Assembly (NCBI GenBank): GCA_023387085.1
Contig: JAEWIL010000205.1
Coordinates: 1 to 63,007, forward strand
Length of the DNA stretch: 63,007 bases
DNA from: Pseudomonadota bacterium
GTDB taxonomy: Bacteria; Pseudomonadota; Alphaproteobacteria; Sphingomonadales; Sphingomonadaceae
Reading direction: 5' to 3'
The position numbers were made by a program, and so were the translations under genes. This document shows positions 8,328 to 17,213 of this stretch, in pieces; position 1 is the stretch's first letter; each line of letters begins with the position of its first letter. Below the pieces are notes generated by a model. It did not search any database. It was not told the DNA's origin and saw nothing but the letters and a program-made list of their open reading frames with translations.

Positions 8328-9019
8328 CGCGCGGCGGCCGCGCGGCGTTCGCCGCCGCGGCGCTGGTCGTTGCCGCATGCCTTGCCGCGCTCGGCGTCTG
8401 GCTGGTCGAGCGGCGCGCGTGGAAGCATGAGCTGATCGCGGCGGTGGAGGCGCGAACGCATGCACGGGCCGTACCCGCGCCCGGCCCGGCAGAGTGGCCG
8501 CACATCAACGCGAAGGACGATGCCTATCGCCGCGTGACCGCGATCGGGCTGTTCGATCATGACCGCGAGACGCTGGTGCAGGCGGTCACGGATCGCGGAG
8601 CGGGCTATTGGGTCATAACGCCTCTGGAAACCCGGGACTTTACCGTTCTGGTCAATCGCGGCTTCGTGCCGAAGGACAAGCGGTCCCCGAGCGGCCGCGC
8701 CGCCTTTGCGGGCACCGCATCGGTGACCGGCCTGCTGCGCGTGACCGAGCCTGGCGGGGCCTTTCTCCGTTCGAACGATCCGGCCGCCGACCGCTGGTAT
8801 TCGCGCGACGTCGCCGCGATCGCGAAGGCGCGGGGGCTGGGCAAGGTTGCGCCCTATTTCATCGATGCGGATAATGCGCCGAATCCCGGCGGCTATCCGG
8901 TCGGCGGGCTGACTGTGGTGAAATTCAACGACAATCATCTGGTCTATGCGCTGACCTGGTTCGCGCTTTGCGCGCTCAGCCTCTTTTTTGCGTGGCGTCT
9001 GTGGCGTATCCGCGAATGA
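8324..9019 (+). CDS. SURF1 family oxidase-assembly protein
   Basis: A 231-residue inner-membrane protein with TM helices at both ends (about residues 8-28 and 205-225) and a periplasmic loop, the SURF1 architecture. SURF1 proteins help deliver haem A to subunit I of haem-copper oxidases; quinol-oxidase-linked versions are known in alphaproteobacteria such as Paracoccus. Conserved pieces include NRGFVPKD in the middle and PYFIDAD ... NHLVYALTWFALCA near the end. GTG start at 8324 overlaps the cyoD stop. Its position between cyoD and regB suggests that this oxidase may contain haem A despite its CyoB-like sequence; that is inference. Confidence 0.9.
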   Translation: MTRGGRAAFAAAALVVAACLAALGVWLVERRAWKHELIAAVEARTHARAVPAPGPAEWPHINAKDDAYRRVTAIGLFDHDRETLVQAVTDRGAGYWVITPLETRDFTVLVNRGFVPKDKRSPSGRAAFAGTASVTGLLRVTEPGGAFLRSNDPAADRWYSRDVAAIAKARGLGKVAPYFIDADNAPNPGGYPVGGLTVVKFNDNHLVYALTWFALCALSLFFAWRLWRIRE

Positions 9020-10326
9020 TGAGCGCTCCGACGATCCTGTCCGCCGACGCCCCGGCCGAAACCAACGCAGGCCGCCGCAACATGGCGCTGCTGATCCAGC
9101 TGCGCTGGCTTGCGGTCGGCGGGCAGCTCGCGACGATCGGCATTGTCAGCGGGCCGATGGGAATTTCCTTGCCGCGCGCGCCGCTGCTCGCCGCGATCGT
9201 GGTGCTGATTGCGATCAATTTCGCCAGTCTCGGCCTGCTGCGGCGCGGGCGGGCGGTGACCAACGCCGAGCTGACCGCGGTGCTGCTGTTCGACGTCGCC
9301 GCGCTCGGCTGGCAGCTCCATCACAGCGGCGGGCTGGCCAACCCCTTCGCCTCGCTGTTCCTGCTGCAGGTGGTGATCGGCGCGATCCTGCTGACCCCGG
9401 CGTCGTCATGGGCGATCGTTGTCGCGGCCTTGGCGGCGATCGGCGTGCTCGCGATCGACCCGACGCCGCTGATCCTGCCGCCCGCCTATGCCGCCGATCC
9501 GATGGGGCTGTATCTGAAAGGCAGCCTCGTCTGCTTCGTGCTGATCGCGGTGCTGCTGGTCGCCTTCGTCACGCGGATCAGCCGGAATCTTCGCGACCGC
9601 GACGCCGCGCTCGCCGCGAGCCGCCAGCGCGCCGCCGAAGAGGATCATATCGTCCGCATGGGCCTGCTCGCCTCGGGCGCGGCGCACGAGCTTGGAACCC
9701 CGCTCTCGACATTGTCGGTGCTGATCGGCGACTGGAAGGCGGCGCCGGTGATCGCGCGCGAAGCCGAATTGATGGAGGATCTGGGCGAGATGGACGTGGC
9801 GGTGCGGCGCTGCAAGGCGATCGTCAGCGGCATTCTGATGTCGGCGGGCGAGGCGCGCGGCGAGGCACCGCAGCTGACAACGATCCGCGCTTTTCTGACC
9901 GCGCTGGTCGAGGAAGCGCGCGGGGGCCGCATGCCGGGAACGGTCGAGTTCAACGATCTGTTCGGCGCCGACGTGGCGATTGTGTCCGACCCGGCGCTGC
10001 GGCAGGTGATCGGCAATGTCATGGACAATGCCTCCGAAGTCTCGCCCGACTGGATCGCGGTCACCGCGACGCGCGACGGCGACATGGCGGTGATCGAGAT
10101 TTCGGACCGCGGCCCCGGATTCAGCGACGAGATGATCGAGCGGTTCGGCCAGCCATATAGTTCGACGAAGGGGCGTCCGGGCGGCGGCCTGGGGCTGTTC
10201 CTGCTCGTCAACGTGCTTCGCAAGCTCGGCGGTAGCGCGAGCGTCGCCAATCGCGATGTCGGCGGCGCGGTCGTGCGGATCACGCTGCCTTTATCGGCAA
10301 TCGCGGCGGAAGGGAGGGCGGCGTGA
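9016..10326 (+). CDS. regB: Redox-sensing histidine kinase RegB/PrrB/ActS-type
   Basis: Membrane sensor kinase of the RegB family (436 residues). About six TM helices occupy residues 25-185. The quinone-sensing heptapeptide GGLANPF is at 105-111, the phosphorylated histidine is H224 in AAHELGTPLSTL, and the redox-active cysteine is C266 in RRCKAIV, matching the Rhodobacter RegB Cys265 position. The ATPase domain has DNASE, DRGPGF and GGGLGLFL. In relatives, reduced conditions relieve quinone inhibition and RegB phosphorylates RegA. It begins at 9016, overlapping the SURF1 stop, so sensor and oxidase are co-translated. Confidence 0.93.
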   Translation: MMSAPTILSADAPAETNAGRRNMALLIQLRWLAVGGQLATIGIVSGPMGISLPRAPLLAAIVVLIAINFASLGLLRRGRAVTNAELTAVLLFDVAALGWQLHHSGGLANPFASLFLLQVVIGAILLTPASSWAIVVAALAAIGVLAIDPTPLILPPAYAADPMGLYLKGSLVCFVLIAVLLVAFVTRISRNLRDRDAALAASRQRAAEEDHIVRMGLLASGAAHELGTPLSTLSVLIGDWKAAPVIAREAELMEDLGEMDVAVRRCKAIVSGILMSAGEARGEAPQLTTIRAFLTALVEEARGGRMPGTVEFNDLFGADVAIVSDPALRQVIGNVMDNASEVSPDWIAVTATRDGDMAVIEISDRGPGFSDEMIERFGQPYSSTKGRPGGGLGLFLLVNVLRKLGGSASVANRDVGGAVVRITLPLSAIAAEGRAA

Positions 10327-10856
10327 GCGGACAGCGGCAATTGCTGATCGTCGAGGATGACGACGCCTTCGCACGGACGCTGCGGCGCTCGTTCGAGCGG
10401 CGCGATTATGCGGTGCGGGTTGCGGCGAGCCCCGAGGAGGTCGAGGCGCTGCTCGGCGATTGGCGTCCCGGCTATGCCGTGGTCGACCTGAAGCTTGGCA
10501 ATGCGTCGGGGCTCGCGTGCGTGCAGGCGCTGCGCTCAGCCGACCCGGCGATGCGGATCGTCGTGCTGACGGGCTTTGCGAGCATCGCAACGGCGGTCGA
10601 GGCAATCAAGCTGGGTGCCTCCTATTATCTGGCCAAGCCATCGAACACCGACGATATCGAGGCCGCGTTCGAGCGGTCCGAGGGCAATGTCGACGCCCCG
10701 CTCGACGCGCGCCCCTCGTCGATCAAGACCGTCGAGTGGGAGCATATCCACCAGACGCTGGTCGAAGCCGATTTCAACATTTCCGAAGCCGCGCGGCGGC
10801 TGGGGATGCACCGGCGGACGTTGGCGCGCAAGCTCGAGAAGCGGCAGGTGAAATGA
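10323..10856 (+). CDS. regA: Response regulator RegA/PrrA/ActR-type
   Basis: Cytoplasmic response regulator (177 residues): receiver domain with acidic pair EDDD at 11-14, phosphoacceptor D55 in VVDLKLG and the conserved K in LAKPS, followed by a Fis-like helix-turn-helix reading ARRLGMHRRTLARKL that is nearly invariant in RegA proteins. It probably controls respiration, including the oxidase operon it sits in. GTG start at 10323 overlaps the regB stop; its own TGA overlaps the ATG of the LysR gene. Confidence 0.93.
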   Translation: MSGQRQLLIVEDDDAFARTLRRSFERRDYAVRVAASPEEVEALLGDWRPGYAVVDLKLGNASGLACVQALRSADPAMRIVVLTGFASIATAVEAIKLGASYYLAKPSNTDDIEAAFERSEGNVDAPLDARPSSIKTVEWEHIHQTLVEADFNISEAARRLGMHRRTLARKLEKRQVK

Positions 10857-11776
10857 TGCGGCGGCTCGCGCGCTTCGATCTCAACCTGCTCCAGATATTC
10901 GACGCGATCCATGCGAAGGGCGGGGTGTCGGCGGCGGCACGGCACCTCAATCTGTCGCAGCCGGCGATCAGCCATGCGCTGGCGAAGCTGCGCGATGCGC
11001 TCGACGATCCGCTGTTCGTGCGTCAGGGCAACCGGCTGGTGCCAACCTCCGCCGCGCGCGCCATTGCGGGACCGGTGCGCGAGGCGCTGCGCGGGCTCGA
11101 CGCGGCGCTTGACGCCGCGACCGCCTTCGATCCGGCCGAGACGACGCGCGAATTTCGTATCGGCGTGCGGCTGTCGGGAGAAATGCCGCGCTTCTCGGCG
11201 CTCGTGCTTCGGGTGCGGAGCGAGGCGCCGCGCGCCGCGCTCGCGAGCGTGACCTTTCGGCGCCGCGATCTCGTCGCCGCGCTCGCGAACGGCGATCTGG
11301 ACCTCGCGCTCGACGTCGCGTTGCCGGCCGACGACCGGCTCCGCCGCCATTATCTCGGAACCGAGCCGCTCGTCGTGGTGGCGCGCAAGGGGCATCCGCG
11401 GGTCGATGGCGCGATCGACCTCGCTACCTATCTGTCGCTCGACCATATCGTCGCCACCGCGCGGCCGCACGGGCCGGGCATGGAGGATATGGCGCTCGAA
11501 CGGGTGGGGCTCGCGCGCCGCGTCGCGGTCAGATGCCAGCATGCGATCACCGCCTGGCAAATCCTCGCTTCGTCCGACATGCTCTTTTCGTTGCCGCGCT
11601 CGCACGCCGAAGTGCTCGACGCGATGTGGCCGATGCAACTCCTCGACATGCCACTGCCGGTCGAGCAGGGGGGCAGCTATCTTTACTGGCACCAGGCCGC
11701 AGACGCCGACCCCGGCCTGCGCTGGCTGCGCGGGATTATCGTGGATGAGTTGGGAAGCGGACTCCACATTCAATAA
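10853..11776 (+). CDS. LysR-family transcriptional regulator
   Basis: A 307-residue LysR regulator. The N-terminal winged HTH (about residues 5-65) has the standard KGGVSAAARHLNLSQPAISH signature followed by LFVRQGNRLVPT, and the rest is a PBP2-type effector domain with the NodD/LinR-like type of N-terminus RFDLNLL. Two ATGs occur in tandem (10853, 10856); the first overlaps the regA stop. It is last in the cyo-reg run, and an inverted repeat lies 30 bp downstream, before the acyl-CoA dehydrogenase gene, which is its most plausible target. Effector unknown. Confidence 0.88.
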   Translation: MMRRLARFDLNLLQIFDAIHAKGGVSAAARHLNLSQPAISHALAKLRDALDDPLFVRQGNRLVPTSAARAIAGPVREALRGLDAALDAATAFDPAETTREFRIGVRLSGEMPRFSALVLRVRSEAPRAALASVTFRRRDLVAALANGDLDLALDVALPADDRLRRHYLGTEPLVVVARKGHPRVDGAIDLATYLSLDHIVATARPHGPGMEDMALERVGLARRVAVRCQHAITAWQILASSDMLFSLPRSHAEVLDAMWPMQLLDMPLPVEQGGSYLYWHQAADADPGLRWLRGIIVDELGSGLHIQ

Positions 11777-11806
11777 ACGAATATCATTTATTCAAACCTA
11801 TCATTT

Positions 11807-11830
11807 CTATCGATGGATGATTATCGATAG
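11807..11830. promoter_or_regulatory. Inverted repeat, candidate LysR operator
   Basis: CTATCGAT, an 8-bp spacer, then ATCGATAG: a perfect 8-bp inverted repeat in the 84-bp gap between the LysR gene and the acyl-CoA dehydrogenase. It contains the loose T-N11-A pattern of LysR boxes. A second weaker repeat (AATAAA ... TTTATT) lies just upstream at about 11772-11792. The gap is strikingly AT-rich compared with its surroundings, as promoters here tend to be. The assignment to this regulator is inference from proximity. Confidence 0.4.
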
Positions 11831-11860
11831 CGTCGCCGCAAATCATAGCGGAGACCATGA

Positions 11861-13105
11861 ATGACCGAGATCGAACTTCAGGCCGAACTCAACGACCTGC
11901 GCATGTCGAAGGAGGCGCAGCCCCTCTTCGACGCGGTGAAGCGCCATATCGCCGAAAATGTCGACCCGATCACCGAGGAGTTTTTCCGGCTCGGCGAGAA
12001 CCGCGCCGATCGCTGGAGCTGGGCGCCGGGGCAACTCGAACTGCTCGAAGGCGCGAAGAACAAGGCGAAGGCGGCGGGGCTGTGGAACTTCTTCCTGCCG
12101 CACGGCGACACGGGCACGCCGCTCAGCAATCTCGATTATGCCTATATCGCGGCCGAACTCGGCAAATCGCCGCTCGCGTCGGAATCGCTCAATTGCTCGG
12201 CGCCGGATACGGGCAACATGGAAGTGCTCGAAATGGTCGGCACCCCCGAACAGAAGGAGCGCTGGCTGAAGCCGCTGCTCAACGGCGAGATCCGCTCGGC
12301 CTATGTGATGACCGAGCCCGGCGTCGCGTCGTCAGACGCCAGCAATCTCGAAACCACCGCCGTCCTCGATGGCGACGACTGGGTGATCAACGGCGAGAAA
12401 TATTTCATCAGCGGCGCCGGCGATCCGCGCTGCAAGATCCTCATCTGCATGCTCAAGACCAATCCCGAAGCGTCGAGAAAGGGACAACATTCCCAGATCC
12501 TCGTGCCGATGGACACGCCGGGCGTCGAAGTGCTCGGCCCGATGCGCGTGTTCGGCGCTGACCATGCGCCGCAGGGCCATATGCACATGCGCTTCAACAA
12601 CGTCCGCGTCCCGCGCGAGAACATCCTGCTCGGCGAGGGGCGCGGCTTCGAGATTTCGCAGATGCGCCTCGGGCCGGGGCGCATCCATCATTGCATGCGG
12701 ACGATCGGCAAGGCCGAAGTCGCGCTCGACCTGATGGTCAAGCGCGGGAATTCGCGCACTGCCTTCGGCCGGCCGCTGTCGCAGCTCGGCAAGAATCTCG
12801 AAGTCATCGCGCGCGCGCGATGCGATATCGAGGCGATGCGGCTGATCGTGCTCAAGGCCGCCAAGGCGATGGACCTGCTCGGCAACCGTGAAGCGCGCGT
12901 CTGGGTCAGCATGGCGAAGGCGATGATCCCGGAACGCGTCTGCCAGATCATCGACCAGGCGATCCAGATTCACGGCGCGACCGGCATCTCGCACTGGACC
13001 CCGCTCGCCGAGCTTTACGCCGACGTGCGCCACCTGCGCTTCGCCGACGGTCCGGACGAGGTCCATTATATGGTGGTGGGCCGCGAGGAACTTTCGCGGC
13101 ACTAA
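11861..13105 (+). CDS. Acyl-CoA dehydrogenase (ACAD10/11-like)
   Basis: A 414-residue flavoprotein that would introduce the 2,3-double bond into an acyl-CoA thioester. The FAD/substrate signature AYVMTEPGVASSDASN starts near residue 147, the middle beta-domain has VINGEKYFISGAGDP, and the C-terminal helices end with IQIHGATGIS. Length and motifs resemble the ACAD10/11-like group active on long or branched acyl-CoAs. The start has AGCGGAG six bases upstream. It is convergent with a second acyl-CoA dehydrogenase, with 6 bp between their ends. Substrate not determinable. Confidence 0.9.
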   Translation: MTEIELQAELNDLRMSKEAQPLFDAVKRHIAENVDPITEEFFRLGENRADRWSWAPGQLELLEGAKNKAKAAGLWNFFLPHGDTGTPLSNLDYAYIAAELGKSPLASESLNCSAPDTGNMEVLEMVGTPEQKERWLKPLLNGEIRSAYVMTEPGVASSDASNLETTAVLDGDDWVINGEKYFISGAGDPRCKILICMLKTNPEASRKGQHSQILVPMDTPGVEVLGPMRVFGADHAPQGHMHMRFNNVRVPRENILLGEGRGFEISQMRLGPGRIHHCMRTIGKAEVALDLMVKRGNSRTAFGRPLSQLGKNLEVIARARCDIEAMRLIVLKAAKAMDLLGNREARVWVSMAKAMIPERVCQIIDQAIQIHGATGISHWTPLAELYADVRHLRFADGPDEVHYMVVGREELSRH

Positions 13106-13111
13106 GGTGTG

Positions 13112-14266
13112 TCAGAAGCTCTTCGGGAGCTTCAAAACATGCGTTGCGACGTGGCTCAATATCAGGTTCGTGCTGATCGGCGCGACCTGATAGAGCCGCG
13201 TTTCGCGGAACTTGCGCTCGATATCATATTCCTCGGCGAAGCCGAAACCGCCGTGCGTCTGGATGCACATGTCGGCGGCGTACCAACTCGCCTCCGACGC
13301 CAGCATCTTCGCCATATTGGCTTCGGTGCCGCAGGGTTCGCCCGCCTCGAACATCGCCGCCGCCTGATCGACCATCGCGGCGGCTGCCGATAGCTGGACA
13401 TATGCGCGCGCAATCGGGAACTGGATTCCCTGGTTCTCGCCGATCGGCCGCCCGAACACTTCGCGTCCCGAGGCATAGGCCGACGCGCGGTCGATGAAGA
13501 AGCGGCCGTCGCCGATGCATTCGCTCGCGATCAGGATGCGCTCGGCGTTCATCCCGTCGAGGATATATTTGAAACCCTTGCCTTCCTCGCCGATCAGGTT
13601 CGCGGCAGGAACGCGCAGGTCGTCGAAGAAGAGCTCGGTCGTTGCATGGTTGAGCATCGTGCGGACCGGACGGATGGTGAGGCCATTGCCGACCGCCTTG
13701 CGCATGTCGACGAGCAGCACGCTCATCCCGTCCGATGATTTGGCCACCTGATCGCGCGGGGTGGTACGAACGAGCAGGACCATCAGGTCGCTATGCTCGG
13801 CGCGGCTGATCCAGATTTTCTGACCCGAGACGACATAATCGTCGCCGTCGCGGCGCGCGAATGTCTTGATCCGCGTCGTGTCGGTGCCACTCGTCGGTTC
13901 GGTGACCCCGAACGCCTGAAGCCGCAATTCTCCGCTTGCGATCCCGGGAAGATAGCGCGCCTTCTGCTCGGCCGATCCATGCTTCAGGATCGTTCCCATC
14001 GTATACATCTGCGCATGGCACGCGCCGCCGTTGCAGCCCGAGCGATGGATTTCCTCGAGGATTGCCGTCGCCGCCGACAGGCCCAGACCGGCACCGCCAT
14101 ATTCTTCGGGGACGAGGACGGACAGAAAGCCCGAGCTGGTCAGCGTGCGGACGAACTCGGTCGGATAGATGCGGTCGCGGTCGAGCGCCTGCCAATAGGA
14201 GCCGGGAAAATCGGCGCAGAGCCGGCGGACCGATTCACGGATTTCGGGATGGGAGAGCTCGGGCAT
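13112..14266 (-). CDS. Acyl-CoA dehydrogenase
   Basis: A 384-residue acyl-CoA dehydrogenase on the opposite strand. FAD-binding region AFGVTEPTSGTDTTRIKT, then VVSGQKIWIS and the C-terminal CIQTHGGFGFAEEYDIER are standard. The start ATG at 14266 is preceded by GAGGAAAGAAGC and gives a normal-length protein; the frame is open further upstream but without family sequence. A short hairpin (13115-13133, GAAGCTC with a TTCGG loop) at its 3' end may terminate transcription between the two convergent genes. It probably belongs to beta-oxidation of short or branched chains. Confidence 0.9.
   Translation of the reverse strand: MPELSHPEIRESVRRLCADFPGSYWQALDRDRIYPTEFVRTLTSSGFLSVLVPEEYGGAGLGLSAATAILEEIHRSGCNGGACHAQMYTMGTILKHGSAEQKARYLPGIASGELRLQAFGVTEPTSGTDTTRIKTFARRDGDDYVVSGQKIWISRAEHSDLMVLLVRTTPRDQVAKSSDGMSVLLVDMRKAVGNGLTIRPVRTMLNHATTELFFDDLRVPAANLIGEEGKGFKYILDGMNAERILIASECIGDGRFFIDRASAYASGREVFGRPIGENQGIQFPIARAYVQLSAAAAMVDQAAAMFEAGEPCGTEANMAKMLASEASWYAADMCIQTHGGFGFAEEYDIERKFRETRLYQVAPISTNLILSHVATHVLKLPKSF
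13115..13133. terminator. Short hairpin between convergent acyl-CoA dehydrogenase genes
   Basis: A perfect 7-bp stem GAAGCTC/GAGCTTC with the loop TTCGG, followed on the plus strand by CAAAAC. It lies inside the last codons of the minus-strand gene and just past the end of the plus-strand gene. No proper T-tract follows, so terminator function is a guess. Confidence 0.3.
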
Positions 14267-14375
14267 GGTGCTTCTTTCCTCACTTCGAATGACCGCCCAA
14301 GCCCATAGCGGCGTGACGGCGCGCTGCAATCCGCAAAGCGGCCGGCACCTCTGACAGGTTTGGGAGCCTGCAAGT

Positions 14376-17096
14376 TCAGGACGCGAGCGAGGCCTCGAGC
14401 TTTTCCGCGCGCGCGCGCAGGATATTGTCCTTCGTCGTCGCAAGCGCCGGCTCCGCCTTGTCCAGCAATCGCCGCGCCGCGGCCTTGTCTCGGCTGCCGA
14501 CCGCAATCTCGGCCAGCGCGACGTCGACCGTCGCATCGAAGTCCGGATTGCCGATCAATTGCGCGACCTTTTGCCGATCGACTCCGTCCAGCATGCGCGC
14601 CGCTTCGCCGAAACGGCTATCGGCGATCAGGCATTCGGCGGTGAAATAACGGATGGCATGCGTGAGCGGATAGTCGGCGCCAAGCCCCGCGCGACTGGCG
14701 TCGAGCGCATCGCGCGCGATGTCGAGCGCCTGCTGCTTTTGCGGCGTCTGACACAGCGCCGACGCATGGTCGATCTGTCCGACAAGCGCTTGGTGCGAGT
14801 GCGGCCCGGCCTTTGCCGCCGCGCCGTCCCATACGATTTTCGCCTCCGACGCCGCCTCGGCATAGCGACCGAGCGCCGCCAAGCTTTCGAACCGCGTCGA
14901 GTGCAGGGCGAGGGTGAAATTATGGTCAGGTCCGAAGCGCTTGTTCATCGCCGCGAGGAGAGGGACGCTGCCCTTCAGGGCCTCCTCGTGCCGCCCCGTC
15001 ATCGACAGGCTGTTGAGCCAATGCTGGCGCGTGACGAGCGTGTCGGGATGGTCGGCGCCGCGAATGCGCGTCGAATCGGCGATGATCGCGCGCGCGATCG
15101 GCTCGGCCTCGTCGGCGCGGCCCAGCCGCATCAGCGTCAATGCGAGCGACGATCGGGCCTTCAAAAGCTGCCCCGGCGGAACCACGCTGCCGGCCGCGGT
15201 GCCGATGGCAATGGCGCGGCGAAAGGCGCGCTCGGCCTTTTCGATGTCGGCCATATAATCATAGGCGCCCTCGGCGCGGGCGAGGGCGAAACCCAAGCGG
15301 CCGCTTTCGCCGCGCTTGCCCAGCAGAGTCCGTTGCTTTTCGAGCAGCCGGCCGGCCTCTTCGAGCCGGTCGGGCTGGCCGGAGGTCGCCTCCATATTGA
15401 CGCGGTCGAGCCGGCCGACGATCGCATCGTCGCTGTCCGCTTCACCGGCCTTGGCGAACAGCGCATCGGCGCGGGCATATTCGGCGCGCGCGGTGTTGGC
15501 GTCGGACCGCTGGTGGAAGGCGCGCGCAACCGCGAGATGCAGACGTGCGGCGATGCCCGGCTTGCCGGCGAAGCGATGGTCGATCTGTTCGCTGGCGCGC
15601 TTGATCGCATCGACAACGGTTTCGTCGGCGCTCGATTTGGCGGGGTCCGCGCTGCCCAGGACATCCTCGGCGATAAAGGCATAGCTCGTCTCGGCGAGGT
15701 CGCGTGCGGCGAGGGCCTTGTTCCGCTGGTGCAGCGCATAGGCCGCGAGCGCCGAGGTTGCGAGCAGGCCGACGATCAGGCTGGCGAAGGCGGCGCGGAC
15801 CCATGGGCGCTGCGCCGCGCGGCGTTCCTCACGGCGTTTCTGGTCGGCCAGGAAAGCGGCGCGCCCGGCGGCTTCGGCGGCTTCGGCGCGGCGCTCGTCA
15901 AGCCGCTCGATGCGATCGGCAAGATCGGCGGCGTTGGCAAGCCTATCGTCGGGCGAGCCCGCCGCAGCGCGGGCGATATCGTCGCGGAGCAACGGATCGG
16001 TGACCTGCGCCTCCCAACCGGGCGCGAGCGCGGCCGTGAAGTCGGCGACGACAAGCTGGTAGAGGATCAGGCCGAGCGCATAGATGTCGCTCTTCACCGT
16101 CGGCACCGCCTCACCGACGAGTTCGGGGGCGCGATAGGCGAGGGTGCCCGAACGCGGCTCGTCCTTGCCGAGATCGGTGTCGAGCGAGCCCGGATTGGTG
16201 ATCTGGAAATTTGCGAGCAGCGCGTCGTCGAGCAGCCGGCCGCTCCCGAAATCGACGAGGCGCAGGACGCGTCCGCCGTCGGCCTCGTCGATCAGCATGT
16301 TCGCGGGTTTCAGATCCTTGTGCAGGACCCCCACACTGTGGATACCCGCGACCGCGCGCGCGGCCATCGCTGCCACCGCAAGCCGGTCGGCGAGCGGAAT
16401 CGCAGAAAGGCCACCTGCGGCATCGGCCCAGGCGAGCAGATCCTCGCCGCCCCACGCATATTCGAGGAAGAAGGGCGCGGCCTCGAAATTCCATTCGTGC
16501 AGCGCCGGAAGCGGGGTCGCTTTCCCGAGTCCGGACGACACGAGCCGCGACAGCGCGGCTTCGCGCTTCAGCGCGCGGAGGCGGTCGGGCGCGTCGGCGA
16601 ATTTGAAGACGCGCCGCTCGCCGGTCTTGGCCTGCCGCGCGAGCCAGACATCCTCGGCGCCGGTGTCGCCGAGCGGGCGATCGAGCTGCCATGCCTTGCG
16701 GCCGGGAACGCTGTCGCCGGCGGCGAAGGCGAAGCGCGGGGCGAGCGGGGTTTCGGTGCTTTCGACTTCGACCGCGGCGACCAGCCGATAGCCGACCCGC
16801 GGCACGGTCGCGATCACCTCGCCGCCCGCTTCGCCGAGCGCCTTGCGCAATTTCGAGATGGCGGTCGCCAGCGATCCCTCGACCACGGTCACGCCCGGCC
16901 ACACGGCGTCGAGGATTTCGTCCTTCGTCACGACCTCGCCGGCGCGCAGCAACAGTTCGTGCAGCACTTCGAGCGGTTTGCCCTCGAGCGAAACGGGGGT
17001 GCCGGCGACGCGCAGCGTCCAGCTCGCCTCGTCGAATTCGGCTCCGGCGAAACGCCAGATACGCCTGCGCCGCCGCGAGTGGTGCGTTCCCGACAT
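14376..17096 (-). CDS. Winged-helix / Ser-Thr kinase / TM / TPR fusion protein
   Basis: An unusual single-chain regulator of about 906 residues. Residues 15-110 form an OmpR/CadC-type winged helix (GEVVTKDEILDAVWPG ... SKLRKALGE ... VPRVGYRL). Residues 128-385 form a protein kinase with lysine in RRVFKFA, catalytic loop HKDLKPAN (259-266, HKD in place of HRD), DFG at 282-284 and APE-like APELVGE. One TM helix lies at about 436-455, and the remaining 450 residues are TPR-like helical repeats. DNA-binding and kinase domains would be cytoplasmic and the TPRs periplasmic. The glycine-rich loop is degenerate. Start 17096 has a GGGGGT ribosome site; ATG 17117 does not. Target and signal unknown. 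Confidence 0.85.
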   Translation of the reverse strand: MSGTHHSRRRRRIWRFAGAEFDEASWTLRVAGTPVSLEGKPLEVLHELLLRAGEVVTKDEILDAVWPGVTVVEGSLATAISKLRKALGEAGGEVIATVPRVGYRLVAAVEVESTETPLAPRFAFAAGDSVPGRKAWQLDRPLGDTGAEDVWLARQAKTGERRVFKFADAPDRLRALKREAALSRLVSSGLGKATPLPALHEWNFEAAPFFLEYAWGGEDLLAWADAAGGLSAIPLADRLAVAAMAARAVAGIHSVGVLHKDLKPANMLIDEADGGRVLRLVDFGSGRLLDDALLANFQITNPGSLDTDLGKDEPRSGTLAYRAPELVGEAVPTVKSDIYALGLILYQLVVADFTAALAPGWEAQVTDPLLRDDIARAAAGSPDDRLANAADLADRIERLDERRAEAAEAAGRAAFLADQKRREERRAAQRPWVRAAFASLIVGLLATSALAAYALHQRNKALAARDLAETSYAFIAEDVLGSADPAKSSADETVVDAIKRASEQIDHRFAGKPGIAARLHLAVARAFHQRSDANTARAEYARADALFAKAGEADSDDAIVGRLDRVNMEATSGQPDRLEEAGRLLEKQRTLLGKRGESGRLGFALARAEGAYDYMADIEKAERAFRRAIAIGTAAGSVVPPGQLLKARSSLALTLMRLGRADEAEPIARAIIADSTRIRGADHPDTLVTRQHWLNSLSMTGRHEEALKGSVPLLAAMNKRFGPDHNFTLALHSTRFESLAALGRYAEAASEAKIVWDGAAAKAGPHSHQALVGQIDHASALCQTPQKQQALDIARDALDASRAGLGADYPLTHAIRYFTAECLIADSRFGEAARMLDGVDRQKVAQLIGNPDFDATVDVALAEIAVGSRDKAAARRLLDKAEPALATTKDNILRARAEKLEASLAS

Positions 17097-17213
17097 GATT
17101 CCGACCCCCAGTCGCATCGGCTTTAGAAATTCTTGAGATTGGCATCAAGACTTTGTCGTACCGAAGAAATTACCGCTCTTGTCGAAACAAACTTTCAATC
17201 GAGGGGTATGGCG

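Noticed and set aside
14559..17126. 855-codon open frame on the plus strand opposite the kinase fusion
   Set aside because: It is an antisense shadow caused by high GC in third codon positions; the translation is low-complexity Arg/Gly/Ala-rich with no family sequence, while the minus strand encodes recognisable domains.
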